A stretch of DNA of 64,000 bases from Urechis unicinctus. Taxonomy: Eukaryota; Annelida; Polychaeta; Xenopneusta; Urechidae. The DNA lies in the NCBI GenBank assembly GCA_034190875.2, contig CM067344.1:31727082-31791081 (forward strand). The letters run 5' to 3'. Below, one piece after another: positions 1-14,344 of the stretch; position 1 is the first letter of the stretch; each line of letters begins with the position of its first letter. Both the position numbers and the translations under genes were made by a program. The notes beneath the pieces were generated by a model. That model saw only the letters and a program-made list of their open reading frames with translations, searched no databases and was not told where the DNA came from.

Positions 1-369
1 AAGTGGTCATATATACAGTATATACAGTCATCTCGTGTATGAAAGCTATTAAATAAGATTGGTTTAGACAATCAATAAGAACTTTATAAAACAGGCATTT
101 ATATGATAAATGCTAGAGGGAGCCACTCATCTTCTCCATAAATGGGTATGTCAAACCAATGCCTAAAACGACACATCGACAGTCGTCAGGATTATGAAAC
201 TGTCAGTTAGTAATCCGCTTTATTTACATTTGGGAAATTGTACTCGGAAACAGTGATACTTCTCTTATAGGACGCAATTACGAGCAAATAGCGAAGCATC
301 TATTAGTGCAACTATTGTGAACATTATGGAATGCATCGAGACAATGTGATCATATTATTTGTTTTATAT

Positions 370-2690
370 TATGAAAACAGTGTTCATGGCTTACACTATT
401 AGCGAACGCATTCAAACATGCATAAATTGAGGTAGGATGACTACCTACCACGCGTTGATTGACCAAAACTCTATCATTCTGAACAATGTTTTTGGAAGAA
501 GCAAATCACCACCAAACTATACGGGCAAATCCACAGAAATGGATAACTACTGCAAAGTATATTTCGAATATCTGACAATAACGCTCGTTTTATGGATGAG
601 CGGTATTTTTTGGAGCCGTGGCTTCTTGAAAAGTATTTGTCTTCTAAAAACTTAACCAATATGATGAATATTTACGTCGCTTTTTTACAAAGAGACGAAA
701 TCATGACGGATGTAGGTGAGAGGAGCTGATATGCGCCGTGACTTGGAGTTTATACTTTGCATATCAAAATCCTTGCACAGTGATGCACACAGGATGCTGT
801 ATGTGTCGCCTTGTTCATATTGCCTACTCCCAATGCAGATTGCGTTTAATATGTGCCGGTAGATGTTTCACTTGCCTGGTTTTGTTCATCATTTCTTACC
901 ATTTTCAATTTTGTTTGTTACATATAAAGGAAATTTTGATATCCAATGTTCCTTTAAAATTATTGACAGCACATTATTGTTACGTATAACTGTGGCAATT
1001 ATCCTGTAGATACATCGATAATTTATGCAATCGCTGTACACGGAATCTGTTGTTATGCGCCCCAGGTACCCACGTCTTTAATTTTCTTCTAACCACTTTT
1101 CTTAACTACAATTCTTGCATGCGTGATTGCGTTCTAAAAATATGTTTTTCCTTCTTTTTCCAAAATTGCCCTTTTCAGATATTCTATTCGAAACTTTGAT
1201 TACATCCATCATCGACATGAATACGAATCTTTTTATCTTATTGTTCAGCTTAATAAAGAAGCCACAACCAGCGTTTTCGATGGCGTTGCATGGTTGTACA
1301 CAAGCAATGCCACCATAAACGAAATCAACTGGAGAGGATTCTAATATAACTGAAACAATATAACAAATGTTGATCAAGAAATCACGTTGTATCAAAGGGT
1401 GAATGTATCTCCCATTGTTAACAAGTATGTCACATGCTTGGGTGCATACTACGCATTTCAGAGATATTATGCCTCGCTGTGTATTATCATACTCCGCGTG
1501 GGTACGATGTGCGGTGTAGAGTGCGTTAAATGAATTAATTGTGAGTTCCCTTTGCCTCATTGCTTTCGGCTAAAACGCTATGACAACTTTACACTTCATG
1601 GCTTACGAGATAACTGATTTATTCAATGGCTTACGGGCAAAGTAACAGAACTGTAGCACGGTTGTCAAAAACGTGTGTACAAGACTTTTCTAGATAAGTG
1701 GGCGTCCTCGACAAGCTACTGTTTTTCCTACGGCGAGCAGATAATTCATAAATTATAGAAATATTTGTGCCACATTGTAAATGGACAACATTGCAATTGC
1801 ACAATACATTTATGTATGGAGCTAAAGCTTAAACTAGACACCTTGTTTTCCGTGTGAAATAATAAGGCCACAAACCAGGTGCCACAGGTTGTTATAAAAT
1901 ATCTTAACCAATCTCATGTGGATTCTGATGTCTTCATCAAATGCTGGAGCAGCATTAGGAATAAATGCTGGTTTAATTGGGCCTCGTTAAATCTACTCGG
2001 GGCAAACTAACTACAGCAGGGGTTTCACTGTATGACTGGGAGAGCCTATAAATCCTAATTAAGGTTTAATGGCCAATGCCATCAAGTAGTAATACTAAAG
2101 TCTAGCCCTGTTGGAATCAATACCTATCCTAAGATATAATGTTACTGAAGCAGCTATGATGTTCTTATATCATTTCCCTGTCGTGATATTTCCCTTGTCC
2201 GGATAGGTTATTATATCTTATCTGCTTAAGAATATCGGATGCTTCCTTGATATTCTAGCACACCATTGCGACACACATTATAAACCCATCAATAGAAAAC
2301 GATAATATACGCATGCTTCAACGTAACATATTTATCGGGGTACAGCATATATCAATAGAAGTCGCTACCCTAACCGTAGCTAGATCAGCAGCCGTGCTTG
2401 CAACCTTACTGGACATTTGGTGATTTGCACATCAAAGGAGCGAATATCGATAAATGAATGATGTGCCCTGAGGAATAATAGCAGCATTACATAGCAATAC
2501 ATAAAAGATAGTGGCATCAGTGGTCTTGCAACAGCATCCTTTAACCACAAGAAGTTCAATCTAGGTCTAAGTATGTATTTGACAATATGAAAGCATGTGT
2601 TAGCTGCTTTTCACAACGTGCGATATTCAGATGGGGTCACAATTAAATATTCGTGGTACTGTCTGAGTACCAAAATGCATCATTTACAAG
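370..2690. other. Copy-A-specific segment, no gene seen
   Basis: This 2.3-kb stretch is missing from copy B, which joins the equivalents of 370 and 2,690 directly at about 44,775. It is AT-rich with frequent stops in all frames. The longest frame, about 150 codons on the minus strand at 1,102-1,560, has no recognisable domain, no splice context and no second copy to test conservation. I see no SINE, LINE or terminal repeats in it. It is either an insertion into A or a deletion from B. Confidence 0.55.
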
Positions 2691-3847
2691 CACATCTTCG
2701 ATAAGAGTACAAATTTATAGAGTATACTAGGTTCTTAAGCGAAAATCAAAGAGACCGATTTAGTTGGATGATATTTCTAACGATGTTTTATTAAACTGTA
2801 TACTCGGTCTTCTATTCAGCATGTTCGTGCGTCGATTAGCTGCGGACATTTCATGCTGATTGTATTGTGGGTTTTTCGTTAATGAATGGATATATTGATG
2901 CTGTCTACTATACATGAATTCTTTATAATGGTAATATTGCATTGTGATAATCACCAACAGTGGCAAGCATAACATATTTGTGGTGGCTAATATTGATTGG
3001 GATAGGACGTATGTAGATCCTGTGCTCAGACATAAAACTGAAAATAACGCGCCAGTCATAAACAAATCGTTGATAAATACAGTATAATCCGCCTATAAGA
3101 CGTATACCAAAACGTACCTTGCAAGCTTATAACTCGTCTGTCACATGCAATCGAACACAGTTCGTGTCGGGGTTAGTGCTTCTATTTCCGATAAAACGAT
3201 TAACAAAATCCCTCGCAAGACATAAGAATTTAGATATATTGTAATATATTTTCAAGCTATAAAACAATAACTAAAAACATGATCCATATGTATATATAAG
3301 CGATAAATCCATGGATAATCGTTTTCTTGGACGAAGGTGGCATTAAAACGCTGCCCCTAGATGCCTAGCACGACAATGTTACGCTGATAGATTATGCTCT
3401 TATTGAAATATGGTGCGAGGGGTGTGCGATTTATGCACGGAATGCTGAAACTGCCGTCGGCAGAGCATTTAGATATAAACGTTTCCTAGTAGTTGTTAAT
3501 TAGCTCGCTTAGCATCCGGCAGATGATTGGATGATGCATTGCGCTCAACAAAGGTTCCCAGTTTTATGTGGCATATTTTGTGGTAAAACAATGATAGCAG
3601 TTGTAGATGTGTATTTATATTCATGTCCGTATGATGACCGCAATCTGAATGTTATGTCAGTGTAATATATCATGACGTCATATGTTCACAAATACTATTT
3701 AAAATGTGTGTTTCTTACTAAAAATGATAGGGATTCTTTCATCAACGCCTCTTAAACGGGTCATTTGCGATGCTTACAATGTCGACAATACAGTTTAAGG
3801 TACAATGTATAAATAGTCGGTTTTTAACTAAAATGATGTTACTCAAG

Positions 3848-3910
3848 CAGGCCCACTCGGATCGAACTGGTAATTGCATAGTCGATAGTGACTGCTTCCT
3901 CTAATCCAAA
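3848..3910 (-). repeat. tRNA-like SINE head (partial)
   Basis: Read on the minus strand, the segment has a tRNA-like layout. A box-A-like stretch (TTAGAGGAAGCAG) is followed about 35 bases later by a box-B sequence AGTTCGATCC (complement at 3,858-3,868), then a GAGTGGG arm. These are the internal RNA polymerase III promoter elements retained by tRNA-derived SINEs. It lies in a part of copy A (3,815-4,648) that is absent from B, consistent with an insertion. A functional tRNA is unlikely because the acceptor and anticodon arms do not pair convincingly. Confidence 0.45.
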
Positions 3911-4882
3911 TCTTATCGTTTCAATATTTTATAAGTTTATTTGCGTATCTAATGTATCCTATTCACAGTAGCCATACGATAATCAAGCCCAAAATGCCGG
4001 GCATGCGGTGTCAACTTACGATTCGTTAGCGGTCAGCATGTTTAGTTACGTCATGTGAACTAAGTACTCCAAGTAATAATCAAAACTGATCTTTGCAATC
4101 TATTCCATAAGTGTGTTTGATTGCACGCAGATATCATCTTTCATCAGTTAAACGAATTCATAAAATCCGTTCTAAAGCAAGTGTTTAGTTAAGCGTTATT
4201 CATTTAATTATCTATTTATACGTTCGGTTATGAAAATATAACTGCACGAGATTGGTTTACATTACTTTTGCTGAATCGGAAAATTGATTGAATTGCCCAT
4301 CAACCAACATAACCGCCTCTTGTAATCATTTTACCTTTCTGAATTATTAACATTATATGATATATCAGCTTTTGCAGTGCTATTAATAAAGCTATCGAAA
4401 TTTTTCATATCTTGAATATCTCTTCTGATTGTGCACATAGTCGCATGAAATACGCAGTATCAGGAATGTCAAGTAGGCAGAGCAGTATAATGCCGTCAAA
4501 GTAGCTCTTTATAAATACATATAACGCATTAGACCAGCACATCTATATTTTGCCTTGTGTATTCACAAACCAGGTCCGGGTCGCATCGATTGTTTTGATG
4601 GGATTGGAGTTGGGTAGAGACGTATTCTGATGAAGTTATACTTCTTTGGAGATGCCATGCACTTGTTTGTGAGAACAATACATCTAGATGGGTATGACTG
4701 TGTTGTCTTAACCGACCTGTCAAATGCTATGAAATGGTACGATATCTGTTCCATATCGCGATGTTTGAATCGTTTGTGTATTGGTAGATCTACCCCTACA
4801 ATAAGGACAATGATTTGTGTTGCCAATATACGCATAGAACGATATGCATTTTATTTCAATGTATCCGACCCACACCTTCATG

Positions 4883-5745
4883 CATCCTATTTCCGTTACG
4901 ACACGTCATATCCCAGTATAGACACACATGGAAAACTAACTTCCAACTGCTTTGAAACGGACTAATTACAACTATATGCGACAAAGGTACTGTCCCAAAC
5001 GTATATTTTGAATCACATGCTTAACAACAACCCCAATAAATGTAATCTCTACAGTCGTTTGTCCAAAACCACTCAGACTTAAGTTACAATGGGTTATCAA
5101 GATTATTAATTCATCCACCGATTATGTATTCAGCAATTGGTATGCATATGACGTTTGAGCTATCCATTGCGCAAAATGCTCATTTATTTTTCAATACAAG
5201 ACTGAAGCGCAATTACAAAGCGCAATTTGCAACACTGATGATGAATCTAGTATGTATGCTACATGTATGCAATAATCCTCGATTTGCAACCGCTGACACT
5301 TACCCTGTATACCCAGATTACATCGCATTCATGGTTTGTATCTACTGTCATTTTTCGCTATTGATACTTGATAGTGACTCAATGGTAAAAACTAAAACAC
5401 TGTGTAAATGCGTACGCTGAATGCATTACTGATTCGACGAGAACACATAAGAAAAATAAATAGGGTTTTTCAAATAGCCGCCACTAAAGCTCCAGTATTA
5501 CTTAAGTGTTTGGTTTAATTGAATTGATCTATCATAATCAATTTGATGTCACAAAGGCGCAGTCAATAATGGAGTTCATGTCAACCTGGATATAACCTGG
5601 CATATGACAGGAACAGAGATAACTCCCCCTTTGGATGATGATATCGACTACTTAATGGAGCAGATGGTTGCATTTCAACGTCACAACTGTTTAAACGGTA
5701 AACTAAAGACACATTGTTTGTGTATAAATCTTCCTTTACTCTCTA

Positions 5746-5836
<91 letters not shown>

Positions 5837-7205
5837 TTATATTTATATATATATATATATATATAATTTATAAATATTATCCTGTGAGAGACTCGTAAAT
5901 AACCCGAGATGTAACAAAACACGAAGCAGATGCTGCATGAGTCAGATTGCAGATGACACATTAATTCAATGACACTATTACTCATTGATTATCTTTATGT
6001 AGCGGGTTTGACCCATGCAATACCATATTGTCAGCAGCCCAATTGATACCGCACTGACATCAAATTACATCTAACTAGTCCGAAGGATAACAGATCCATA
6101 AGTTTTAACGATGATGTTGATAAGGTTCATGGGCTGAGAAGTTTCACAACTGGCTAATTTTTCTTGCCGAATATGTCTGCTTCTATGTTTATGAAAGCAT
6201 TCATCGATTTCATGTATGAAAATATTTATTTAGGTGAAACAAAATTCTAGGAAATAACTTTTTAATCTATATCTGTACTCTGAATGACTGCATTCGCCAG
6301 CTAATGAGAATACTCTATGTGCCTTGTATCAAATGTTATAGCAGATGTTAGCGTTTATATAATGGCCCTTACCTATCGCGTGATTGGCAAGTCCGGCCTT
6401 AAACTAGCGGATAATCAGTAAATTTCCGACTACAAGCTATAAGTTATACGCACAAATTAATGTTCGTTTAATTTCGAGCAATGGTAAAACATTGGTATCA
6501 AATGATAATGTCTCTCAGATTAGTTATTTATTCGGTTGCAAGCAGTTTTAGAGGTATGGTTGCAGCATTTGCGCAACTAAGGTCCTATTATGTAATTTGG
6601 TAAATATCGGTATTAATAACCCTCCTGTGTTTCTTACAAGGAAACGCGTGGTTTTACGACCATTCAAGTCTCTAGATGAATTACTAGACCATCATAAACT
6701 TCTCCTGCTTCGATCGTCTAATGATAACCGCCTAGAAATGATTCATTGATTCAAACCTGGAGTATTGTGCACAGGCAGTGCTGAGCAGTATGCGTTCGAG
6801 TAAGTCATCAATCGCTAATTTAGTATGCTATACAATCTACAGTTTGGTGTATGTTGAAGCGTAAACTTTTGCTGATTAGGGAAGATGAAAACGTTTGACG
6901 ACTTATATTATAAATGCAGTGTAAAACAGATTGCTTGCACTTCTATGCATAAATATATGAGTAAGATAATGGCGGCTAACTGTAAAAGCATTGAGCTCCT
7001 TCCATTTTGACGTTTTTGATGGAATGGTCATGGGTTCCTGCAGAAACTTTACAATCATATCGTTCTCAGTTGCAATTGACAATCGTTTGGTTCTTGAACG
7101 AATCTAAATTGGAACAATCACACTTACAGATTGTAACAACAGCTTATTCTTTACCCTGATATTTGATCATCGAATCCGTCTTTACCCCACGCACTCATAA
7201 GTCAA
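4883..7205. other. Copy-A-specific segment with one TA array, no gene seen
   Basis: Copy B carries unrelated sequence of about 1 kb at the equivalent place (46,112-47,130). Apart from the TA array at 5,749-5,865 and the distant match to 41,165-41,530, the segment is ordinary AT-rich DNA with short frames only. Both copies have a TA array here but in different flanking sequence, so the arrays are probably independent. Confidence 0.5.
5749..5865. repeat. (TA)n microsatellite
   Basis: The tract is uninterrupted TA from 5,750 to 5,833, then imperfect to 5,865 with small AAATTTAT interruptions. Both strands read as Tyr-Ile repeats, which creates spurious frames. It is self-complementary and could form cruciforms. 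Confidence 0.97.
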
Positions 7206-10200
7206 CCAATAAATTCCAAATGACCATTACGTGATAGATCTCTCGCAGTTTAAAAGTGTGGTGCATTAAATCAAATTGATGATATTTTCAAGCAGATTGC
7301 TGTTTTGTACATGATGTTACTCTCACCAGCGATATATAACTTCTCAATCTCCAAAAAGATTCACATTTGATCTGGTTTGTGCTTGTTGTACAATCTACTG
7401 TAGTCTGCCATACGACGATCTATTTAAAATGTCGTTCGTGAACTGACAATCTTAATTTTGTTTGAAACCAGTATATTCAGTAGCACAGTCAAGCATATAG
7501 GATGCTCTGTATTACTTATACAGATATCTCACCGCAATGTCTTGTGCAAAAGTGATGGCTTTTATTCGAAGTATCAGTTTTGTTGTGCCCGGGATTCATG
7601 AGTGCATCAACTAGTGTTATGAGATTAAGATCATAAAAAACTCCATTCGGTGCACACAACCTCTGGCAATGATTCTTTTTTGGAATCCGATAAGGCGTTC
7701 TTTGCATTTCTTCTTGAATATTGTTATTCACACAATCGGATTATATTAGCTATAGATAGGCTAGTAAGTAGACCTCACGTGGATCGACTAAGATTAACTT
7801 CTTTATAAGAGGATGTTTTATCGTACTTACAAGCCTCCTATTGGTTAAATTCATTAAAATGCTCGTTATAAGTTATCATAATAAACAATTGTTATTAAGT
7901 AGATAAAGAGACGTTGACCAATTGTTTGGTCTTTAGAAAATAGATATTGGACGACTTTCTATGTACCACGTCGTGCTTGAATTGAAGATCAACATTTTTT
8001 CATTTATGCATTGTAAAATTTGAAAGATTACCTCTTCACCCAATCACGCGTAATTCACAGCACAATTGTAAACTTTGGGGTAAAAATATCTTTAAACCAA
8101 TTTTGAACTCACTTTCACAACGTCATTAAGCACCGGTTGGTCGCTAAGCAGCAGGCTGTGTGACGTCACAACAGTAATTTGAGCTTGAGAGTATATTTTG
8201 TTAACTTAATTAATCATCTTTAGTTCTTCTCCCGATAGAGGTACTGTGTGATATCAACGCTCATAGCAAACGAGTCGAATTCTTTTAATTCACATGTGGG
8301 TAACGGATTCAGATTTCATGCTAATGACACCTCTTTGAATACTTAAAACTCGAGTTCCAACAAATAGGCGAACCTCTTTGATATGAGGTTTCCACACACA
8401 AAGCTGTTCAACAAGTTATGCTATTTATGGCGCAAGAGTCACTGCTCTATTTGCCTACCTATGTTTGACTTGCAATTCCATCTAGACCAATGTTAAAGAG
8501 TATTATCTCCAAAATGTTTCTTATAGATCAAAATATACGCAATACCATGTTGTGTTCGGAAATGCTTTAGGTAGGTTGACATCTGCTAAAAGATATTTAT
8601 TAACAACTTTTCGTGGGCCATCCACCTAACGTATTTCACTGTCGTTGATAATGTATCTATTTGGCTTGACAGGTTTAATCGTTTGCCACGGAGCCGCCAA
8701 ATCAGACACTTAAATCAGTACGACTATTCCTCTGCCAACCGTATTGTATCTTTATCGATGCTAACTATACTATGTAGATACTCAATACATTCATTGTGAC
8801 TATACGCGTTGAGTCTCTGCATTAGCTTTTATCAGGTATTCCTGTCATGCAATAGGCCTATATGAGTACATTTATGCCACGTAAACCGGATATATATTGT
8901 ATAATCAATTTTGCCCATGCGGCTAGCCTGGAAATATACTGGCGTTGATGATATTAATTGTTGCATTATCTGTGTATTTGTTTATTCTTCCAAGCCAACG
9001 CATCCAGACAATGGTATATGGCGTTCCTTATTATTCCAATACTGATTACCATTGACATCCAGGAATGCTGTGATCCTTAGATTTTGTGAAAAACATCATA
9101 CGTTTATACGTCTTGATCAATATTCCCATACAGCCCATCAATACGGTTCAGCGAAAGGTTTGCAAGCACTGGCTCGGCATTATAAGATGCATATTCGACA
9201 TTGTTACAGCCTTTTCAATAGAGGCTAAGTTATAATTTTTCTAGAACAAGTCGTTATATAACAAGGAGGGTCGCAATAACGTCACTGGTGTTGCACCACA
9301 CAAAATAGATAATGCAACAGATATAAAACAAAAATTCTTCTTTAAAGCTATAAGATTGAAATTCTTTAGTTAGTTTTAAGTACAATCGAACATAATATAT
9401 GATTTCAGATGATGTTGCCATATCAACTGTTATAATGGTAGTAGACATTCTGTAATTGACATTCTTACACGAACACTTTAGTTCTCTTTTAAACCTTTAA
9501 GCATTGTTAAGCCAATAGCCGGCCTTACCAGATAAAATCGAGGATCATCGCCAATGCTGGATTATTGGGATATTCAAAGTAAATCGTTCTCACGAGGTTG
9601 GGACACAGTATTGTAACCAAACACAACAGAGCATTATGATCTATGCCAATTTTAAAGATGGCTTGGACCGAAATCACTTGTATAAGAATTTGGGCTTCAA
9701 TGTATGTATTTGAATTCCTCCACAAAAGAACATAACCGTCTAAACTGCAAAGAATCCAAAGATAAATAGCACAACGTGTGTGTCACAATTATATATATCT
9801 GCCGAAACCTCTAGTACATTGGATATTCAATAATAGATCACGTGCATTCGGACGTGTAATTGGCTGTTCCCTGTGTAGTTTAAGTTCCAAAGCTAAAAGT
9901 ACGAACAAATCACCGCCCTTCTGTTAATTTGATGCAGATGCTATATGAACGGGATGGCTAATTTGGTATGTTTGGCGTCATAAAACTACATTAGTTTTCT
10001 AGTCAATGTTTGAAACTCAGCTCCGAAGAAGAAAACTTATTAGTGATATATGTAAACGTGTAAATGGCATAGTCAACCTAACGTTCTCAAGGAATGGTCA
10101 CAATACTCAGACGTTAGCGGTCCTATTTTACGCTGCAATCTATCAATGTCAGAAGCACGAACTAGCGCTCCTCCATAACCAAAAACGTTTGATTAACTTA

Positions 10201-10345
10201 GTTGGGTCGCAAAAGTAGAGCGGCTGTGGTACCACAATTCGTGACATTTTCTAAAGATAGGATCTTACAATAATTCATATTCTGAGGGAACGTTTTATGT
10301 GCCATTTCAATAGACTTCTGTAGTTAATTGAGTTGATGGATGATG

Positions 10346-10379
10346 AAACACCTAAATACACGCATTAACCTAGGTGTTT
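10346..10379. other. 9-bp perfect inverted repeat
   Basis: AAACACCTA at 10,346-10,354 pairs with TAGGTGTTT at 10,371-10,379 across a 16-base loop. The equivalent place in copy B (about 49,998-50,030) has lost the pairing, which argues against a conserved hairpin. Confidence 0.5.
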
Positions 10380-13300
10380 TTGCGTAGAGAATTTTTTCAC
10401 ATTACCGTTGTACATTCGAGTTTCCCAACGATGTACCATTGGTCATGATGTTATGAGTTCTATTCTATGCATAACAATGATGACATTATTGTGAGATGCA
10501 ATTTATTCCAAGGTATATGAATCCTTCTAGGAATAGATTTTACGGACGGCAATAAGACATTGATATAGGTCGATGCTCAGATCGATCCGTCTGCGCGCAG
10601 TCTTATATCATCTTTGATACTGCGTTAGTTTATGTGGGTGACGTACATTAAAGAACTGATGTTGTGAATAACACTTATCGTGCCACCCTTCGGCTGAAGG
10701 CTGTAAAATATGATTGGAGTATTTGACTGCCATTAAGATCCGTCCAGCAATGCCATCCATTTGGTTCCACAGCCATTATTTACTCTCTGAAGAGGTGAAT
10801 ATAGCTGATGTTAACAAGTCGGCTGCAGTTATTCAACGACATATCCAATACTAATGGCAATCACAAACGCTCCTTAAATGTTTTGCATCTTTCGAGTGTC
10901 AACACATTCAAGATCCGTATTATGAGGTAATTGCCTTTAGCAAATAAATAAATATTACCTCTTAGTCTGCCAAAAAAACCCATATATCGAAATAGTCACA
11001 CAGGAGATATAAAATGCAATAATGGGGTTCATGAAGATGCTGTGACGAGCAATTAGCATTGAGGATATAATCGAGTTTAGCCCTTCCTATGTTCTTTCTA
11101 TGTAACCCAACTGATACTGTTTGATAATGTGTTAATTGCATGGAATGGCTCAGACCAGCCATTTGACTGCACTTTTCCGGAAAAAAGACTGGTCCAGCGA
11201 ACAAAGCCCGAGAGCATAAAAGGGCCATCAGTGTATGAAAGGTAAATGAAGCCTTCTAATAAGGTAATGTCCTCTCCAAGAGAACCCACTAAAAATAATC
11301 GCCATTTTATTGCTTTGCCGATATCCCAATTTCTCCTTTGAAATCTATAGTTATCATAGAAGCATATTTTTCTATTAATGTCGTTTTTGTTCTGTTTTCG
11401 TGATTGATGTTTAATAGGGGATCCGCATAATGCACATTTTCATTTTGATATATCTGTTTGCATATAATGCATTATTGTTCGCCGCTGCCAGGGACCGCGT
11501 TATGCTTCCGCTTGGTTTGCAATTGTACGTATGGCTTGTTCTCTATGGCAACTGTTTGCATCAATTTGTCCTATTATAAATTAATACATATATGTATCTT
11601 TCTTGGTCATGTTTGAAATACAATTAATGTTATGATGGTATTTGTTTGCATTGAAGGACTCTTGACCGATCAAAAACTGCACAGATTGTGTTTTCCAAAT
11701 CTACAGACACTTGATGTGCTTATGCTCAGCGTCACACTGCTTACCCCCAGTTTATCTAACTCCCTTACATCTGTTGTTTGGTGACGTGCGTAAGCTTACT
11801 CGCTGCTCCCGCCACCTTTCTAGCAGGCTTTCTGTTTATACTCACTGCTTATAGTTAGGCGGATAGTCTACGTTGCTAGGTCTTCCCATGTCTCCTGTCA
11901 GATTCAGTCAGTCTAGTATATGTATATCTTTAGATTCTGTAAATATGTAAGTTGTTTTTAAACTCCAAATAATCCTGTGATGTTCATTGACGTGTTGACG
12001 CCGCTGATATCAACATTGTAGTTTGTTGCACACGTGAAGATTAGCAGGCTCTGATGAATCTATTATTAAATAATGTATTTCATGGTTTTGCTTTTTTATA
12101 TTTTGATTCAGTGATTTGATTACTTTTATATACATTATAATAAACCTGGGTTGGTTGATCGCAAGATTGAACCTGTTGCAGTCGCTGATGTTAATAATGT
12201 GTTAGTTGAACGCTATTTTAAGATTTTACAGCAGCTGTAACGAATCTAGTTCCCGTCCAGCCATTGGGGCATTGATTAATCTCACGGGACACTATCAAGC
12301 ACATTTAACATACACTAGCCACACATATGGGCTGTAGTTGTCGGTGAATGTTGGCAATATATTTTATCAAAGCAATAATTGGAAGGTTTGGTACAAGGTA
12401 GAGCCGCATTTTAACTGAAGATAAATATCTCATTTAACGAATACTTTGATCGTAGATGGTACGGGATTCAACACGTGCATCATGTGCATCAAATGGCAGT
12501 GGGTAGTCAATTTTGTGTCAAGGGATTTATTGGCTTTTAATGTAACCAGCAACCGGCAACGCAGGCGGATACGTTTGGAAGGCAAATGTGATTCAGCACT
12601 TATTGTCTCTTTGTAATGGCATATTTGTCATAAATAGCAAGTGATAGCTCTGAAATTCAACCTCTTAGTAGCTACCTGCTCCTTGTATACATTGCATTGT
12701 AAGTTTAGTATTTGTCGCCATTATTGCACAACATTTATTGATTACACCAACTCGTCATTATTAAGCACGAGAAAATAATGCTAGCCGATATACGGTTAAA
12801 TAGGATAGGAATAACCTGCTGTAGATACTAACAATACTCAGATTAAATACTCTGACACTAAATCTGACCAATTATTATTCCTTTAAGCTTTCTGTTTTGT
12901 GTGATATATAACATATCTAATACAACATATCATCGATTTTCTTATTTCAGAGTCTGACAACTACATGTGATGCAAATGAAGGAAAATCGGAATTTTTAGT
13001 TCTTGTCCGAATGATATTCAGTTTGCGTAAACCTACAGGACCTAATATAGGCTCGCATGCACAACATATTATTGAATACATGTAGCCTGGCCCTTTACTA
13101 GGTTAATCTTTAAGGCAGAACACGATATAAATAATATACAATACCAAAATAGAAGCTCGCGCAGGTGTTAGATATTATCTGCTGAACTGTCATTTGTTCA
13201 GACTAAATACCTTTGATTGCTGCCGCTTTTATCTCTGATGGATTACCCAAGTTAAGTTGCACAACATTTTTTGAACAAGCATGCATATGCACAACCAAAG

Positions 13301-13887
13301 ACAGCTTGTCTGTCGCGTACATACTTTAACTGAAAAAGTAATAGTTGAGATATAAGAATGAAGTCATTAAAACAGGAAGCGATTGCGTTCAAAGATTCAG
13401 TAATGGATACCCAGGCCTTTATCAGATAATATTACCAAGCGAGCTATGGTAGCACTAATAACCCCTGTTTCAGAATCCCACAAACTGAAACGGACGCGCG
13501 AATTATGACAAAAACCAACAGGCTATATAGTTTGTCCCAAGGATACTTTTCCGTACCCATTGCGCTAGATATACGCCATAGATCGTTGTTGCTACCATTA
13601 GCCTTCATACTCGTATTATATCTGGTCAAATAGGACTAATGAACTTCTGGCAGAAAGCCTTGTTTTAATAAACAACGGTTCCATATGCTGAATGCTTACT
13701 TCATGTATTATAATCGTCAACATTTGTACCTAGTGTCTATATGCTACTGATTCAGGTAAGTGCATTGTTGTAAGATAATCCTCTTTCTGTGTACGTCAAT
13801 ATCCATTACTGAAAGGGTATTGCCCGTTTTTCAACCGATTATGAAACGAAGTTTCCGGACGGTAATTATCAGTGAAGCATAAAAGCA

Positions 13888-14138
13888 GTGGTGTGGTGGT
13901 TTACTGCCTCGCCTTTCGACCCACAGGCTGTGGGTTCGACTCCAAGGTGTGACAACCTGACTGGTTACTCGTCACTAGGATGATCACGTAAACATGGCGG
14001 TCCCATCTCTGAGAGGGGATGTAAAAGATCCTCTGAGGAAGACGTGCTCCCTGGCAGTGATCACCCTCAGAGGATACACTCACTGCCAGTCGTACATAGC
14101 CTACGTTGCTAAAAACGACTATAATTCGAACAAACAAA
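13888..14138 (+). mobile_element. tRNA-derived SINE with structured body
   Basis: The 5' part looks like a tRNA. A box-A-like GTGGTGTGGTGGTTTA start is followed by CTCGCCTTTCGACC and a perfect box B (GGTTCGACTCC) at 13,933-13,943, the standard internal RNA polymerase III promoter. The roughly 190 bases downstream are a non-tRNA body, richer in GC than the surroundings, holding two perfect interleaved inverted repeats (see the separate entry). The insertion lies exactly where collinearity with copy B is interrupted, between 13,885 and 14,138. B has unrelated sequence there (52,092-52,308), so a simple clean insertion is not proven. No poly(A) tail or clear target-site duplication is visible. 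I do not recognise the SINE family. Confidence 0.72.
14028..14089 (+). other. Interleaved inverted repeats (pseudoknot-like) in the SINE body
   Basis: ATCCTCTGAGG at 14,028-14,038 is perfectly complementary to CCTCAGAGGAT at 14,065-14,075. CTGGCAGTGA at 14,051-14,060 is perfectly complementary to TCACTGCCAG at 14,080-14,089. The order left-1, left-2, right-1, right-2 means both stems formed together would be an H-type pseudoknot; otherwise they are mutually exclusive alternative hairpins. This is read directly from the sequence. Function is unknown. Confidence 0.75.
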
Positions 14139-14234
14139 CAGAGCTGTTATCACACAACGTGTTATTTCATTTGTACCAGCTTATGTGGACAAGGAAGGGC
14201 ATGGCACGCATTTATGTACATTTCGATCCCCTAT

Positions 14235-14282
14235 CCCTATACACTATTGAATTAAATTCCCTATACACTATTGAATTAAATT
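14235..14282 (+). repeat. 24-bp direct tandem duplication
   Basis: A 24-base unit beginning ccctatacactattg occurs twice back to back (14,235-14,258 and 14,259-14,282). Copy B has a single diverged unit at about 52,404-52,433, so the duplication arose in A after the two copies separated. Confidence 0.85.
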
Positions 14283-14344
14283 CGATTGGACAATAAATAC
14301 CTCCCATCCAGTTCTGTCTTCAATCAAAAGACGGAAAAAGCCAA

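Noticed and set aside
1102-1560. A 152-codon minus-strand frame
   Set aside because: It has no recognisable family and no splice context, and it lies in a segment found only in copy A. At this length it is compatible with chance in 64 kb read in six frames.
2760-3065. A 101-codon minus-strand frame with hydrophobic stretches
   Set aside because: Copy B has a one-base indel within the first 50 bases of the matching block and further changes, which break the frame. It is a chance frame.
13933-13943. A functional tRNA gene at the perfect box B
   Set aside because: The flanking arms do not form an acceptor stem, and a non-tRNA body follows directly, as in a SINE.
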